64,000 bases of DNA, from the NCBI RefSeq assembly GCF_012396365.1, contig NZ_JAAXPG010000021.1, forward strand, positions 1 through 64,000. Direction: 5' to 3'. Position numbers and translations under genes: made by a program. Shown piece after piece: positions 56,844 through 64,000 of the stretch (positions are counted from its first letter, which is position 1; every line of letters starts with the position of its first letter). The DNA is from Nocardiopsis alborubida. Its GTDB lineage: Bacteria; Actinomycetota; Actinomycetes; Streptosporangiales; Streptosporangiaceae. The notes beneath the pieces are model-generated. The model made no database searches, was not told the origin of the DNA, and saw only the letters and a list, made by a program, of their open reading frames with translations.

Positions 56844-58142
56844 TCATTCCAGCACCCGCTCCAGGTAGGCGTTTCCGAACCGGCGCCCGGGGTCCACGCG
56901 GTCCCGCACCGCCAGGGCCCGGTCCAGCATCGGGTAGACCCCCTCCAGGTACGAGCGGTCGCGGGTGTGCATCTTGCCCCAGTGCGGGCGCCCGCCCACG
57001 GAGGTGAACAGCGCCTCCAGGTCGGCGAAGTAGGCCTCGTAGGGGGTCCCCCCGTACATGTGCACCGCCACGTAGGCGGTGTCGCGCCCGTAGGCGGTGG
57101 ACAGCCACACGTCGTCGGCCGGGGCGAAGCGCACCTCCACCGGGAAGCTCACCCGGTGGCCGCCCCGGTCCACGATCGACCCGGCCTCACGCAGCACGTC
57201 GGCCAGGTGCTCGGCGGGGACCGCGTACTCCATCTCCACGAACCGCACGTCGCGCACCGAGGCGAACACCCGGTACGAGGCGTCGGTGTAGCTGCGCGCC
57301 GACAGGGCGCGAGAGCTGATCCGGTTCACCGCGGGCACCGCGCGGGGGAAGCGGCGGCAGACCCGGTTGACGCCCTCGAAGAGCGTGTTGGACAGGAACT
57401 CGTCGTCCAGCCACGCCCGGAAGGGCGACAGCGGTTGGGCCGGGCCCGCACTGATGTTGTTGCGCTTGGTGTTGGTGTTGCCGGTATGCGGAAACCAGAA
57501 GAACTCGAAGTGGTCGTTGTCGGCGCGCAGCTCCGGCAGGCGCTCCAACACCTCCTCCAACCGCATCGGCTCCTCGCGCGCGTGCAGCAGGAAGGCCGGG
57601 CGCACCGCCATGGTCAGCGCGGTGACCACGCCGAACGCGCCCAGGCCCACCCGCGCCGCGTGGAACAGCTCCGGCTCCCGCTCGGCCGAGCACTCCACCA
57701 CCGAACCGTCGGCGAGCACCATCTCCATGCCGACCACCTGGGCGGCCAGCCCGCCCGCGTCCCGGCCGGTGCCGTGGGTGCCGGTCTGCACCGCGCCCGC
57801 CATGGTCTGCACGGCGATGTCGCCCATGTTGGCCAGGGCCGTCCCGTGCCGGGCCAGCACGTCGTTGAAGTCGCACAGGGGCAGGCCCGCCTCGACGGTG
57901 GCCGTGCCCGCGGCGGGGTCGACCGAGCGCACCCGGGTCAGGGAGGTGGGGGAGAGGAGGAGGCCGTCGGTGACGGCCACGTCGGTGAAGGAGTGACCCG
58001 TGCCGACCATGCGGACCCGCAGGTCCTCGGCGGCGGCCGAGGAGACCGCCGCGGCGACCTCCGCGGTGCTCCCCGGAGCCGCCGTGCGCCTGGGGTGGGC
58101 CCGGTGGGTGCCCGCCCATGTGTGCCACGTCACATCTGTCAT
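56844..58142 (-). CDS. FAD-linked oxidase, D-arabinono-1,4-lactone oxidase type
   Basis: A 432-residue flavoprotein of the vanillyl-alcohol oxidase fold. The FAD-binding domain has RMVGTGHSFTDVA and MAGAVQTGTHGTG; the C-terminal ALO domain has FWFPHTGNTNTKRNN and the catalytic-site motif GRPHWGKMH. Homologues oxidise aldonolactones or alditols with oxygen and release hydrogen peroxide. It is upstream of the ECF41-type sigma gene on the same strand and divergent from ferrochelatase. An ECF41 target role is possible but no matching promoter was seen. Confidence 0.9.
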   Translation of the reverse strand: MTDVTWHTWAGTHRAHPRRTAAPGSTAEVAAAVSSAAAEDLRVRMVGTGHSFTDVAVTDGLLLSPTSLTRVRSVDPAAGTATVEAGLPLCDFNDVLARHGTALANMGDIAVQTMAGAVQTGTHGTGRDAGGLAAQVVGMEMVLADGSVVECSAEREPELFHAARVGLGAFGVVTALTMAVRPAFLLHAREEPMRLEEVLERLPELRADNDHFEFFWFPHTGNTNTKRNNISAGPAQPLSPFRAWLDDEFLSNTLFEGVNRVCRRFPRAVPAVNRISSRALSARSYTDASYRVFASVRDVRFVEMEYAVPAEHLADVLREAGSIVDRGGHRVSFPVEVRFAPADDVWLSTAYGRDTAYVAVHMYGGTPYEAYFADLEALFTSVGGRPHWGKMHTRDRSYLEGVYPMLDRALAVRDRVDPGRRFGNAYLERVLE

Positions 58143-58288
58143 GCGGCGACATTACCGACCGGTCACCCGCGCGGCCAGAGCCGGGTGCCCTCCGGACGCG
58201 GCACCCGGACACGAGGAGGCCAAGACCACAGGACACGCATCCGGGGGGTCGCGCGAGCGGGTCCGGAGGAGCTGGTTTCATAAGAGCT

Positions 58289-59308
58289 GTGAGCTACTAC
58301 GACGCGTTTTTGCTGATCTCCTTCGGCGGCCCGGAGGGGGAGGACGAGGTCATCCCGTTCCTGGAGAACGTCACCCGGGGCCGCAACATCCCCCGTGAAC
58401 GGCTCGCCGAGGTCGGCGAGCACTACTTCCTCTTCGGCGGTGTCAGCCCGATCAACCAGCAGTGCCGCGACCTGCTCGCCGCGGTCACCGCCGACTTCGC
58501 CGCCAACGGGATCGACCTGCCCGTCTACTGGGGCAACCGGTTCTGGGCCCCGATGCTCACCGACACCCTCGCCCGGATGAAGGAGGACGGTGTGCGCCGC
58601 ATCCTGGCGCTGCCCACCTCCGCGTACTGCAACTGGTCCAGCCGCACCGCCTACGAGGAGGACATCGCCCGCGCCCGCGCCGCGCTGGGCGAGGACGCCC
58701 CCGAGGTGGACCTCATCCGGCCCTTCTACGACCACCCCGGGTTCGTCGAGCCGCTGGCCGATCACACCCGCGCCGCCCTGGACGCCCTGCCAGACGGGCA
58801 GCGCGAGGGCGCGCACCTGCTCTTCTCCGCGCACTCCATCCCCACGACGATGGCCGAGGCCAGCGGCGGCCCCGGCCAGGCCTTCGGCCCCGAGGGCGCC
58901 TACGGCGCCCAGCTGGCCGAGGTGGCGCGCCTGGTGGTCGGGCGGCTCGACCGCGACTACCCCCACGAGGTCGTCTACCAGAGCCGCAGCGGCCCGCCCA
59001 GCCAGCCCTGGCTGGAGCCCGACGTCAACGACCGCATGGAGGAACTGGCCGCCGAGGGCGTGCCCGCCGTGGTCGTGGTCCCGCACGGCTTCGCCTCCGA
59101 CCACATGGAGGTCAAGTTCGACCTCGACGTGGAGGCCCGCGACACCGCCAAGAAGCTCGGCATCGGCTACGAGCGCGCGCTCAGCCCCGGCACGCACCCC
59201 GCGTTCGTGTCCATGGTGACCGACCTGGTCCGCGAGTACGCAGAACGGGCCGAGCCCCGGCGCCTGAGCTCGCTTCCGCGCTGCACCGACTGCTCGTGCC
59301 CGGCCTGA
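58289..59308 (+). CDS. hemH: Ferrochelatase (coproporphyrin type)
   Basis: A 339-residue ferrochelatase. In actinobacteria this enzyme inserts iron into coproporphyrin III (CpfC). Visible motifs are LLISFGGPEG, FLENVTRGR, HYFLFGGVSPINQQ, the catalytic histidine region LLFSAHSIP and the glutamate region VVVPHGFASDHMEVKFDLDVEA in pieces. A C-terminal CTDCSC may bind an Fe-S cluster, as known in some actinobacterial enzymes. The GTG at 58289 starts the conserved YYDAFLLISFGG. Confidence 0.95.
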   Translation: MSYYDAFLLISFGGPEGEDEVIPFLENVTRGRNIPRERLAEVGEHYFLFGGVSPINQQCRDLLAAVTADFAANGIDLPVYWGNRFWAPMLTDTLARMKEDGVRRILALPTSAYCNWSSRTAYEEDIARARAALGEDAPEVDLIRPFYDHPGFVEPLADHTRAALDALPDGQREGAHLLFSAHSIPTTMAEASGGPGQAFGPEGAYGAQLAEVARLVVGRLDRDYPHEVVYQSRSGPPSQPWLEPDVNDRMEELAAEGVPAVVVVPHGFASDHMEVKFDLDVEARDTAKKLGIGYERALSPGTHPAFVSMVTDLVREYAERAEPRRLSSLPRCTDCSCPA

Positions 59309-59617
59309 GGCGCCGAACCACGCGGTCGACGGACCCCCGCCGTCGGCCGCGGTCGACCCCGGCCGGTCGGCACGGGGTTGTCCACAGGCCTGGAAAGGGG
59401 CTTTGTGCGGCGGTCCGCGGCGGGCCATCCTGGAGCGGGGGCCTCCCGCGGTCCCTCGCGGACGCGCGCCCCGACCGGGCCCGCCGCCCCGGACGTGTGG
59501 GAAGGTGAGTAAACACTGCTGACACCGCCCGCGGGAGGGCGGGGAACCACAGTTGCCCCACGGCCCGCTCGACAGTGTCCGCCCCGACCACACGTCGACG
59601 TTCAGGGAGTATGTGTC
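59309..59617. other. Intergenic region
   Basis: 309 bases between ferrochelatase and the S9 peptidase. No gene or strong hairpin is seen. GTGAGTAAACACTG near 59505 is relatively A/T-rich and may contain the promoter of the peptidase operon. Confidence 0.4.
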
Positions 59618-61654
59618 TTGGTCCGTTCCTGGTATGAACTGCCGGAGTACGTCCGACTTCGCCGCGTCAACGGACTGCGCCTGTCGCCGGACGGAACCCG
59701 TCTGGTCGCGCCCGTCAGCGGCCTCGCCCCCGACGCCAGGTCCTTCCGCAGCGCCCTGTGGGAGATCGACACCGCCCCCGGGTCCGAGGGCGGGCGCGCC
59801 CCCAGGCGCCTCACCCGCTCGGCCAAGGGCGAGAGCGGCGTCGGCTTCCTCCCCGACGGTTCGGTCCTGTTCACCACCGGCCGACCCGACCCCGAGGCCG
59901 AGGCCGACACCAAGGCCCGGACCGCCCTGTGGCTCCTGCCCGCCGACGGCGGCGAGGCCCGCCAGGTCGCCTCCCGACCCGGCGGCATCGGCTCCTTCAC
60001 GGTCGCCCGCGACTCCGGCCTGGTCGCCCTCACCTCCGACACCCTCGCCCGCAGCGAGGACGAGGAGGCCGACAGGGAGGCGCGCAAGGCCCGCGAGGAG
60101 GCCGGAGTCACCGCCATCCTGCACGAGGCGCTGCCCGTGCGCTCCTGGGACAGCGACATCGGCCCCGGACACCCCCGCTACCTGGTCGCCGAACCGCCCG
60201 CGGACGAGGACTCCCGGCTCGGCGAGCCGAGGGACCTGACTCCCGACGCGGGCATGGCGCTCCTGGGCGCGAGCGGCGACCTCACCCCCGACGGCACCAC
60301 CCTGGTCACCGAGTGGCAGGTCCCCGTCGGCCGGGGCGCCCGCCGCCGCGACGTCGTCGCCATCGATACCGCCACCGGCCGCCGCCGCACCCTGGCCACC
60401 GACCCCGACCACGACTTCGACAACCCGCTCGTCTCCCCCGACGGCCGCCACGTCCTGCTCGTGCGCAGCTCCCAGGGCGACTACGACGGCGAACCCCGGG
60501 ACGAGACCGCCTGGCTGGTCGACCTGGCCACCGGACAGGGCCGCGACCTGCTCGCCGACCACGAACTGTGGCCCCGCGAACTCGCCTGGGCCGCCGACTC
60601 CGGCGCGGTGTTCCTCGTCGCCGACCAGGGCGGCCGCCGCCCCGTCTTCCGGATCGACCTGGCCAGCGGCGCGCTCACCCGCCTCACCGGCGACCACGGC
60701 GCCTACGGCAACCTCAACCCGTCCCCCGACGGCCGCCACGTCTACGCCCTGCGCGACGCCTGGGACTCCCCGCCCGCGCCCGTGCGCCTGGACGCCGACG
60801 CCGCCGACGGCCGGCCCGTACGCCTGCGCACCCCCGGCTCCGAGCTGACCATGCCCGGCACCCTCACCGAGATCGAGGCCACCGCCGACGACGGCACCCC
60901 GATCCGCTCCTGGCTGGTGCTGCCCGAGGAGGCCTCGGCCGACTCGCCCGCCCCGCTCATGCTCTGGGTCCACGGCGGCCCCTACATGAGCTTCAACGGC
61001 TGGTCCTGGCGCTGGAACCCGTGGCTGCTCGCCGCGCGCGGCTACGCCGTCCTGCTGCCCGACCCCGCCCTGTCCACCGGCTACGGCCAGGACATGCTCC
61101 GTCGCGCCTGGGGCAGGTGGGGGCCGCGCACCTTCGCCGACGTCATGGCCGTCACCGACGTCGCCGAGGCGCGCGAGGACATCGACGCCGAGCGCACCGC
61201 CATGATGGGCGGCTCCTTCGGCGGCTACATGGCCAACTGGATCGCCGGGCACACCGACCGGTTCAGGGCCATCGTCTCCCACGCCTCCCTCTGGGGCCTG
61301 GACGGCTTCAACGGCACCACCGACTACCCGCCGGTGTGGGAGCGCGAGTTCGGCACCCCGCTGGAGCGCCCCGAGCGCTACACCCTCAACTCCCCGCACC
61401 TGCACGCGGACCGCATCCGCACCCCGATGCTCGTCATCCACGGCGACAAGGACTACCGGGTGCCCATCTCCGAGGGCCTGCGCCTGTGGCGCGACCTGCT
61501 GCTGCACGAGGTGGACGCCAAGTTCCTGTACTTCCCGGACGAGAACCACTGGATCCTCACCCCCGGGAACGCCCGGATCTGGTACGAGACGGTCTTCGCC
61601 TTCCTCGACCACCACGTGCACGGCAAGGAGTGGAGCAGGCCCGAACTGCTCTGA
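59618..61654 (+). CDS. S9-family prolyl oligopeptidase-like peptidase
   Basis: A 678-residue serine peptidase. The first 400 residues form a beta-propeller of WD40-like PD40 repeats (LRLSPDGTRL, LVSPDGRHVLL, LNPSPDGRHVYAL). The C-terminal alpha/beta-hydrolase domain has the nucleophile GGSFGGYMANW, aspartate in HGDKDYRVP and histidine in DENHWIL. It acts on short peptides, perhaps acylaminoacyl or dipeptidyl cleavage. The start is TTG 59618 with GGGAG upstream, since no in-frame ATG/GTG precedes the conserved start. The next gene follows by 98 bases. Confidence 0.92.
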   Translation: MVRSWYELPEYVRLRRVNGLRLSPDGTRLVAPVSGLAPDARSFRSALWEIDTAPGSEGGRAPRRLTRSAKGESGVGFLPDGSVLFTTGRPDPEAEADTKARTALWLLPADGGEARQVASRPGGIGSFTVARDSGLVALTSDTLARSEDEEADREARKAREEAGVTAILHEALPVRSWDSDIGPGHPRYLVAEPPADEDSRLGEPRDLTPDAGMALLGASGDLTPDGTTLVTEWQVPVGRGARRRDVVAIDTATGRRRTLATDPDHDFDNPLVSPDGRHVLLVRSSQGDYDGEPRDETAWLVDLATGQGRDLLADHELWPRELAWAADSGAVFLVADQGGRRPVFRIDLASGALTRLTGDHGAYGNLNPSPDGRHVYALRDAWDSPPAPVRLDADAADGRPVRLRTPGSELTMPGTLTEIEATADDGTPIRSWLVLPEEASADSPAPLMLWVHGGPYMSFNGWSWRWNPWLLAARGYAVLLPDPALSTGYGQDMLRRAWGRWGPRTFADVMAVTDVAEAREDIDAERTAMMGGSFGGYMANWIAGHTDRFRAIVSHASLWGLDGFNGTTDYPPVWEREFGTPLERPERYTLNSPHLHADRIRTPMLVIHGDKDYRVPISEGLRLWRDLLLHEVDAKFLYFPDENHWILTPGNARIWYETVFAFLDHHVHGKEWSRPELL

Positions 61655-61752
61655 GCCCGCACACGACCGGCCGGGGCCGCGCCCGCGGCCCCGGCCGGAC
61701 CCGCGTCCGGGACGCACCCCGGCGCGCGACACCACGCCACGGAGGACAGCCA

Positions 61753-62565
61753 GTGAGTACCACCCACGCCGCATCCGACCGCGAGAGCCTGCGCGACCTC
61801 GCCGTGAGCGTGGCCGCGGAGGCGGGGGAGCTCGCCGCCAAGGGGCAGGCGGGCATCACCGTGCTCGACACCAAGTCCAGCCCCACCGACGTCGTCACCG
61901 AGATGGACCGGGCCACCGAGGAGCTCATCCGGACCCGCCTGCTCGCCGCGCGCCCCGACGACGCGTTCCTGGGTGAGGAGGGCGGCGGCGAGGGCGGCAC
62001 CAGCGGGGTGCGCTGGGTGGTCGACCCCATCGACGGCACCGTCAACTACCTGTACGGCCGGTCCGACTGGGCCGTGTCCGTCGCCGCGGAGGTCGACGGC
62101 GTGGTGGTGGCCGCCGCGGTGAACGTCCCCCGGCTCGGCGAGGCCTACGAGGCGGTGCTCGGCGGCGGCGCGCGCCTGAACGGCCGCGTCCTGGAGGCCC
62201 CGCCCGCCGTGCCGCTGGAGCAGGCCCTGGTGGCCACCGGCTTCGGGTACTTCCCCGAGCGCCGCGTCCAGCAGGCCAGGGTCCTGCTGGAGGTGGTCCC
62301 GCACATCCGCGACATCCGCCGCGGCGGGTCGGCCGCGGTGGACCTGACCGGGCTCGCCCTCGGCCGCTGCAACGCCTACTACGAGCGCGGCCTCCACCCC
62401 TGGGACTGGTGCGCACCCGGCCTGGTGGCGAGCGAGGCGGGCCTGCGGCTGGGAGGCCCGCGCTCGGGACCGCCCAGCAACGACCTGGTCATCGCGGCCC
62501 GCCCGGAGCTCTACGGCGCCCTGGAGGCCCTCCTGGCCCCGCTGGGCGCCGACACCGACGGCTGA
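61753..62565 (+). CDS. Inositol monophosphatase family protein
   Basis: A 270-residue metal-dependent phosphatase. Motifs are LGEEGG (metal), WVVDPIDGTVNYLYG (catalytic) and HPWDWCAPGLVASEAG (third metal ligand). Substrates in the family are myo-inositol phosphate, histidinol phosphate or PAP; the first is most likely in an actinomycete that makes inositol lipids. The GTG at 61753 has GGAGGAC upstream. It probably shares a transcript with the S9 peptidase. Confidence 0.93.
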   Translation: MSTTHAASDRESLRDLAVSVAAEAGELAAKGQAGITVLDTKSSPTDVVTEMDRATEELIRTRLLAARPDDAFLGEEGGGEGGTSGVRWVVDPIDGTVNYLYGRSDWAVSVAAEVDGVVVAAAVNVPRLGEAYEAVLGGGARLNGRVLEAPPAVPLEQALVATGFGYFPERRVQQARVLLEVVPHIRDIRRGGSAAVDLTGLALGRCNAYYERGLHPWDWCAPGLVASEAGLRLGGPRSGPPSNDLVIAARPELYGALEALLAPLGADTDG

Positions 62566-62617
62566 CGGGGACCGGCGTCCCGTGACAGCTGCCGGGACCG
62601 ACACCCCCGGAACACAC

Positions 62618-62652
62618 GGGGGCGCGGCGGGCCGTGGGCCCGCCGCGCCCCC
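62618..62652. terminator. 16-bp perfect hairpin
   Basis: Arms at 62618-62633 and 62637-62652, loop GTG, followed by AGTGCTTCTC. It lies between the convergent phosphatase and small-protein genes. Confidence 0.82.
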
Positions 62653-62669
62653 AGTGCTTCTCGTGCTTC

Positions 62670-62834
62670 TCAGGCGCAGGTGTCGACGCCGTTGCGAGCC
62701 GCGATGCGGTACAGGTCCTCAAGCTCCGACGCATGCGTGTCGGCGAGGAAGTCGTCTCCGGCGGCCTGAGCGGCCTGGAACGACCGGTAGGTCTCGTTGA
62801 TGCGGACCTTGATCTCCGCGAGGAACTCGCCCAT
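62670..62834 (-). CDS. Small conserved-type helical protein (54 aa)
   Basis: A 54-residue protein, almost wholly alpha-helical (GEFLAEIKVRINETYRSFQ, then AGDDFLADTHASELEDLYRI) with one C-terminal cysteine. Short proteins of this kind are found near inositol phosphatase genes in actinomycetes, as far as I recall; no function is known. GAGGTG before the ATG supports translation. It is convergent with the phosphatase gene and divergent from the response regulator. Confidence 0.72.
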   Translation of the reverse strand: MGEFLAEIKVRINETYRSFQAAQAAGDDFLADTHASELEDLYRIAARNGVDTCA

Positions 62835-63295
62835 TGCACCTCTTCCAGGGGTAAGCGCCGGGGCACGGCGGTGCTCCGGCGCGGAATCCGTTCGCGCACG
62901 CCATGGCGTCCGCACGGTCGAAGTGTCACGTCCCTGTGACATGCGTGCACGTCGCGGTCCGGCCCGGGGCCGGTGTCCACGCGCGCATCTTCCCTCTGTA
63001 CCCCCGCGGCACCTCGGCCCAAACCACCGAACCCCGGCGTGATCCTTCCGTGACCCGACCCTCGGCCGTCCCCGCCACAAGGCGACCGGCCCCGCCGCCC
63101 CGGGCGGGGGGAGCATCCCGGAGACCGGGGGGGAGCGTTCCGGGAACCGCCCTGCCGGGGCGGGCGCCGGGTCGTCCGATGCGGATTACACCACGTGTCG
63201 GACAAGGGTGTCCCATGACACATTTTCCCGGGAGGGCTGGTGCTTACTTGTTTCTTATTCTTGATGTGTCAGATTTGAGATGTGCGGGGTTAAGT
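62835..63295. other. Divergent promoter region
   Basis: About 460 bases. It contains A/T-rich DNA at 63238-63285 (TTACTTGTTTCTTATTCTTG), very likely the promoter of the response regulator transcript. No gene is seen. Confidence 0.5.
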
Positions 63296-63530
63296 CGCTG
63301 CCGGCGGTTGGGGGATTCGCCGGCAGCGGCTCCCCGTGCTCAGGGGAGCGTGAAGCTCCCGGCCCAGCGCCCGCGTTCACGCGGGGCGAGGAGAGAGGGC
63401 GGTTCGCGAAACCGCCCCGACGGGTTTACCGTCTCCTTACCCCGACTGTGAAAGAACGGATGACGCGGCCGGGACCAAGAACGCCGCTGCCGGTGTGTTG
63501 GGGGATGCGCCGGCAGCGGCCCCCTTTCTT
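63296..63530 (+). ncRNA. Structured leader RNA upstream of the response regulator
   Basis: Two related hairpins frame the region: CGCTGCCGGCG/CGCCGGCAGCG (63296-63306, 63318-63328) and GCCGCTGCCGG/CCGGCAGCGGC (63483-63493, 63510-63520), each with TTGGGGGAT in the loop. Between them are GCTCCCC/GGGGAGC (63329-63349), GGGCGGTT/AACCGCCC (63397-63417) and a short GACGG/CCGTC stem. The last hairpin runs into CCCCTTTCTT, which resembles an intrinsic terminator, 28 bases before the start codon. It does not match a riboswitch class that I can name. Confidence 0.55.
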
Positions 63531-63557
63531 TGCGGACCAACGCTCAAGAAGGACAAC

Positions 63558-64000
63558 GTGCGCGTACTCGTGGTCGAAGACGAACGGGTCCTGGCCGACA
63601 CAGTGGCGGTGGGACTGCGGCGCGAGGCGATGGCCGTGGATGTGGTCTACGACGGCGACGCCGCCCTGGAGTACACCGCGGTCAACGACTACGACGTCGT
63701 CGTGCTGGACCGGGACCTGCCGGGAACCCACGGCGACGACGTGGCCCGCACCCTGGTCCAGGAGAGCTACAACGGCCGCATCCTGATGCTCACCGCCTCC
63801 GACGGCGTCCAGGACAAGGTCGAGGGCCTCACCATCGGCGCCGACGACTACCTGGCCAAGCCCTTCGCCTTCGCCGAGCTCATCGCCCGGGTCCACGCCC
63901 TCGGCCGCCGCTCGGCGCCCCCGCTGCCCCCTGTCCTGGAGCGCCACGGCATCACGCTCGACCCGGCCAACCACCGCGTCCACCGCGACGGCCGCGAGGT
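63558..64000 (+). CDS. OmpR/PhoB-family response regulator (cut by window end)
   Basis: The first 147 residues of a two-component response regulator. The receiver domain has the acidic pair VVEDE, the phospho-accepting Asp in VVVLDRDLPG, the Thr in LMLTASD and the Lys in YLAKPFAF. The start of the winged-helix effector domain (ERHGITLDPANHRVHRDGREV) is visible. The GTG at 63558 has AAGGAC upstream. A histidine kinase gene probably follows outside the window. Expression may be controlled by the structured leader. Confidence 0.92.
   Translation, partial: MRVLVVEDERVLADTVAVGLRREAMAVDVVYDGDAALEYTAVNDYDVVVLDRDLPGTHGDDVARTLVQESYNGRILMLTASDGVQDKVEGLTIGADDYLAKPFAFAELIARVHALGRRSAPPLPPVLERHGITLDPANHRVHRDGRE

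Noticed and set aside
58163..61774. A 1203-codon open frame on the minus strand across ferrochelatase and the S9 peptidase
   Set aside because: It is antisense to two well-recognised genes, has low-complexity Gly/Val/Ala/Gln composition and no domain; it results from the GC-rich third positions of the real genes.
63296..63530. ydaO (c-di-AMP), cobalamin or M-box riboswitch in the response-regulator leader
   Set aside because: The consensus words of these classes are not present; only the general hairpin structure is.

Overview
The window is very GC-rich DNA with frequent GTG starts, ATGA/GTGA gene overlaps and long perfect hairpins between convergent genes. It carries actinobacterial marker genes: a SepH-type cell-division protein, a SARP regulator, DrrAB-type ABC genes, an ECF41-type sigma factor and an integrative element of the pSAM2 (AICE) class. 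It is a chromosomal segment of a filamentous actinomycete. Nocardiopsis or a relative fits best, but the genus is a guess.

Layout. 1-4.4 kb: the end of an iron-siderophore-type ABC importer, three small regulators, a VOC protein and an unusual fusion of a small alarmone hydrolase domain with a VOC domain. 3.7-9.9 kb: a TetR gene, a four-gene operon (two SDRs, an APH-type kinase, an acyl-CoA dehydrogenase) and a quinone oxidoreductase. All three promoters carry the same 18-bp operator, so this looks like a local regulon, plausibly for 4-hydroxyacyl-CoA breakdown by phosphorylation and elimination. 10-16 kb: a carboxylesterase, a cupin/MarR divergent pair and a coupled ATP-grasp ligase and S15-type hydrolase. 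16-27.6 kb: tex, an MFS/ArsR efflux unit, nfo, a BBE-type oxidase, a WYL regulator, Nif3, a coiled-coil zinc-ribbon protein and a histidine phosphatase, followed by rnpB (RNase P RNA).

28.05-37.99 kb: a compact integrative conjugative element inserted at the 3' end of rnpB, flanked by a 77-bp imperfect direct repeat with a 36-bp identical core. It encodes integrase, Xis, a RepSA-like HUH initiator, a DUF3307 protein, a DUF2637/SpdB-like protein, an FtsK-like TraB, an SCO3933-type protein, a KorSA-like GntR repressor and a Pif-like Nudix protein. Between these lie about ten minute genes (26-48 codons), most encoding CXXC zinc-knuckle proteins, and three hairpins that share a conserved loop. 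The right end is 1.15 kb of apparently non-coding DNA with strong inverted repeats. This element is the most novel part of the window.

38-64 kb: chromosomal genes again: a SulP-carbonic anhydrase fusion, a repeat-rich membrane-anchored disordered protein, a PEBP lipoprotein, a large SARP-NB-ARC regulator, DrrAB, two PH-domain membrane proteins, sepH, an anchored acidic protein, an ECF41-like sigma factor with an FAD-linked oxidase, ferrochelatase, an S9 peptidase, an inositol-phosphatase-family protein, and a response regulator cut by the window end. That regulator is preceded by a strongly structured leader.
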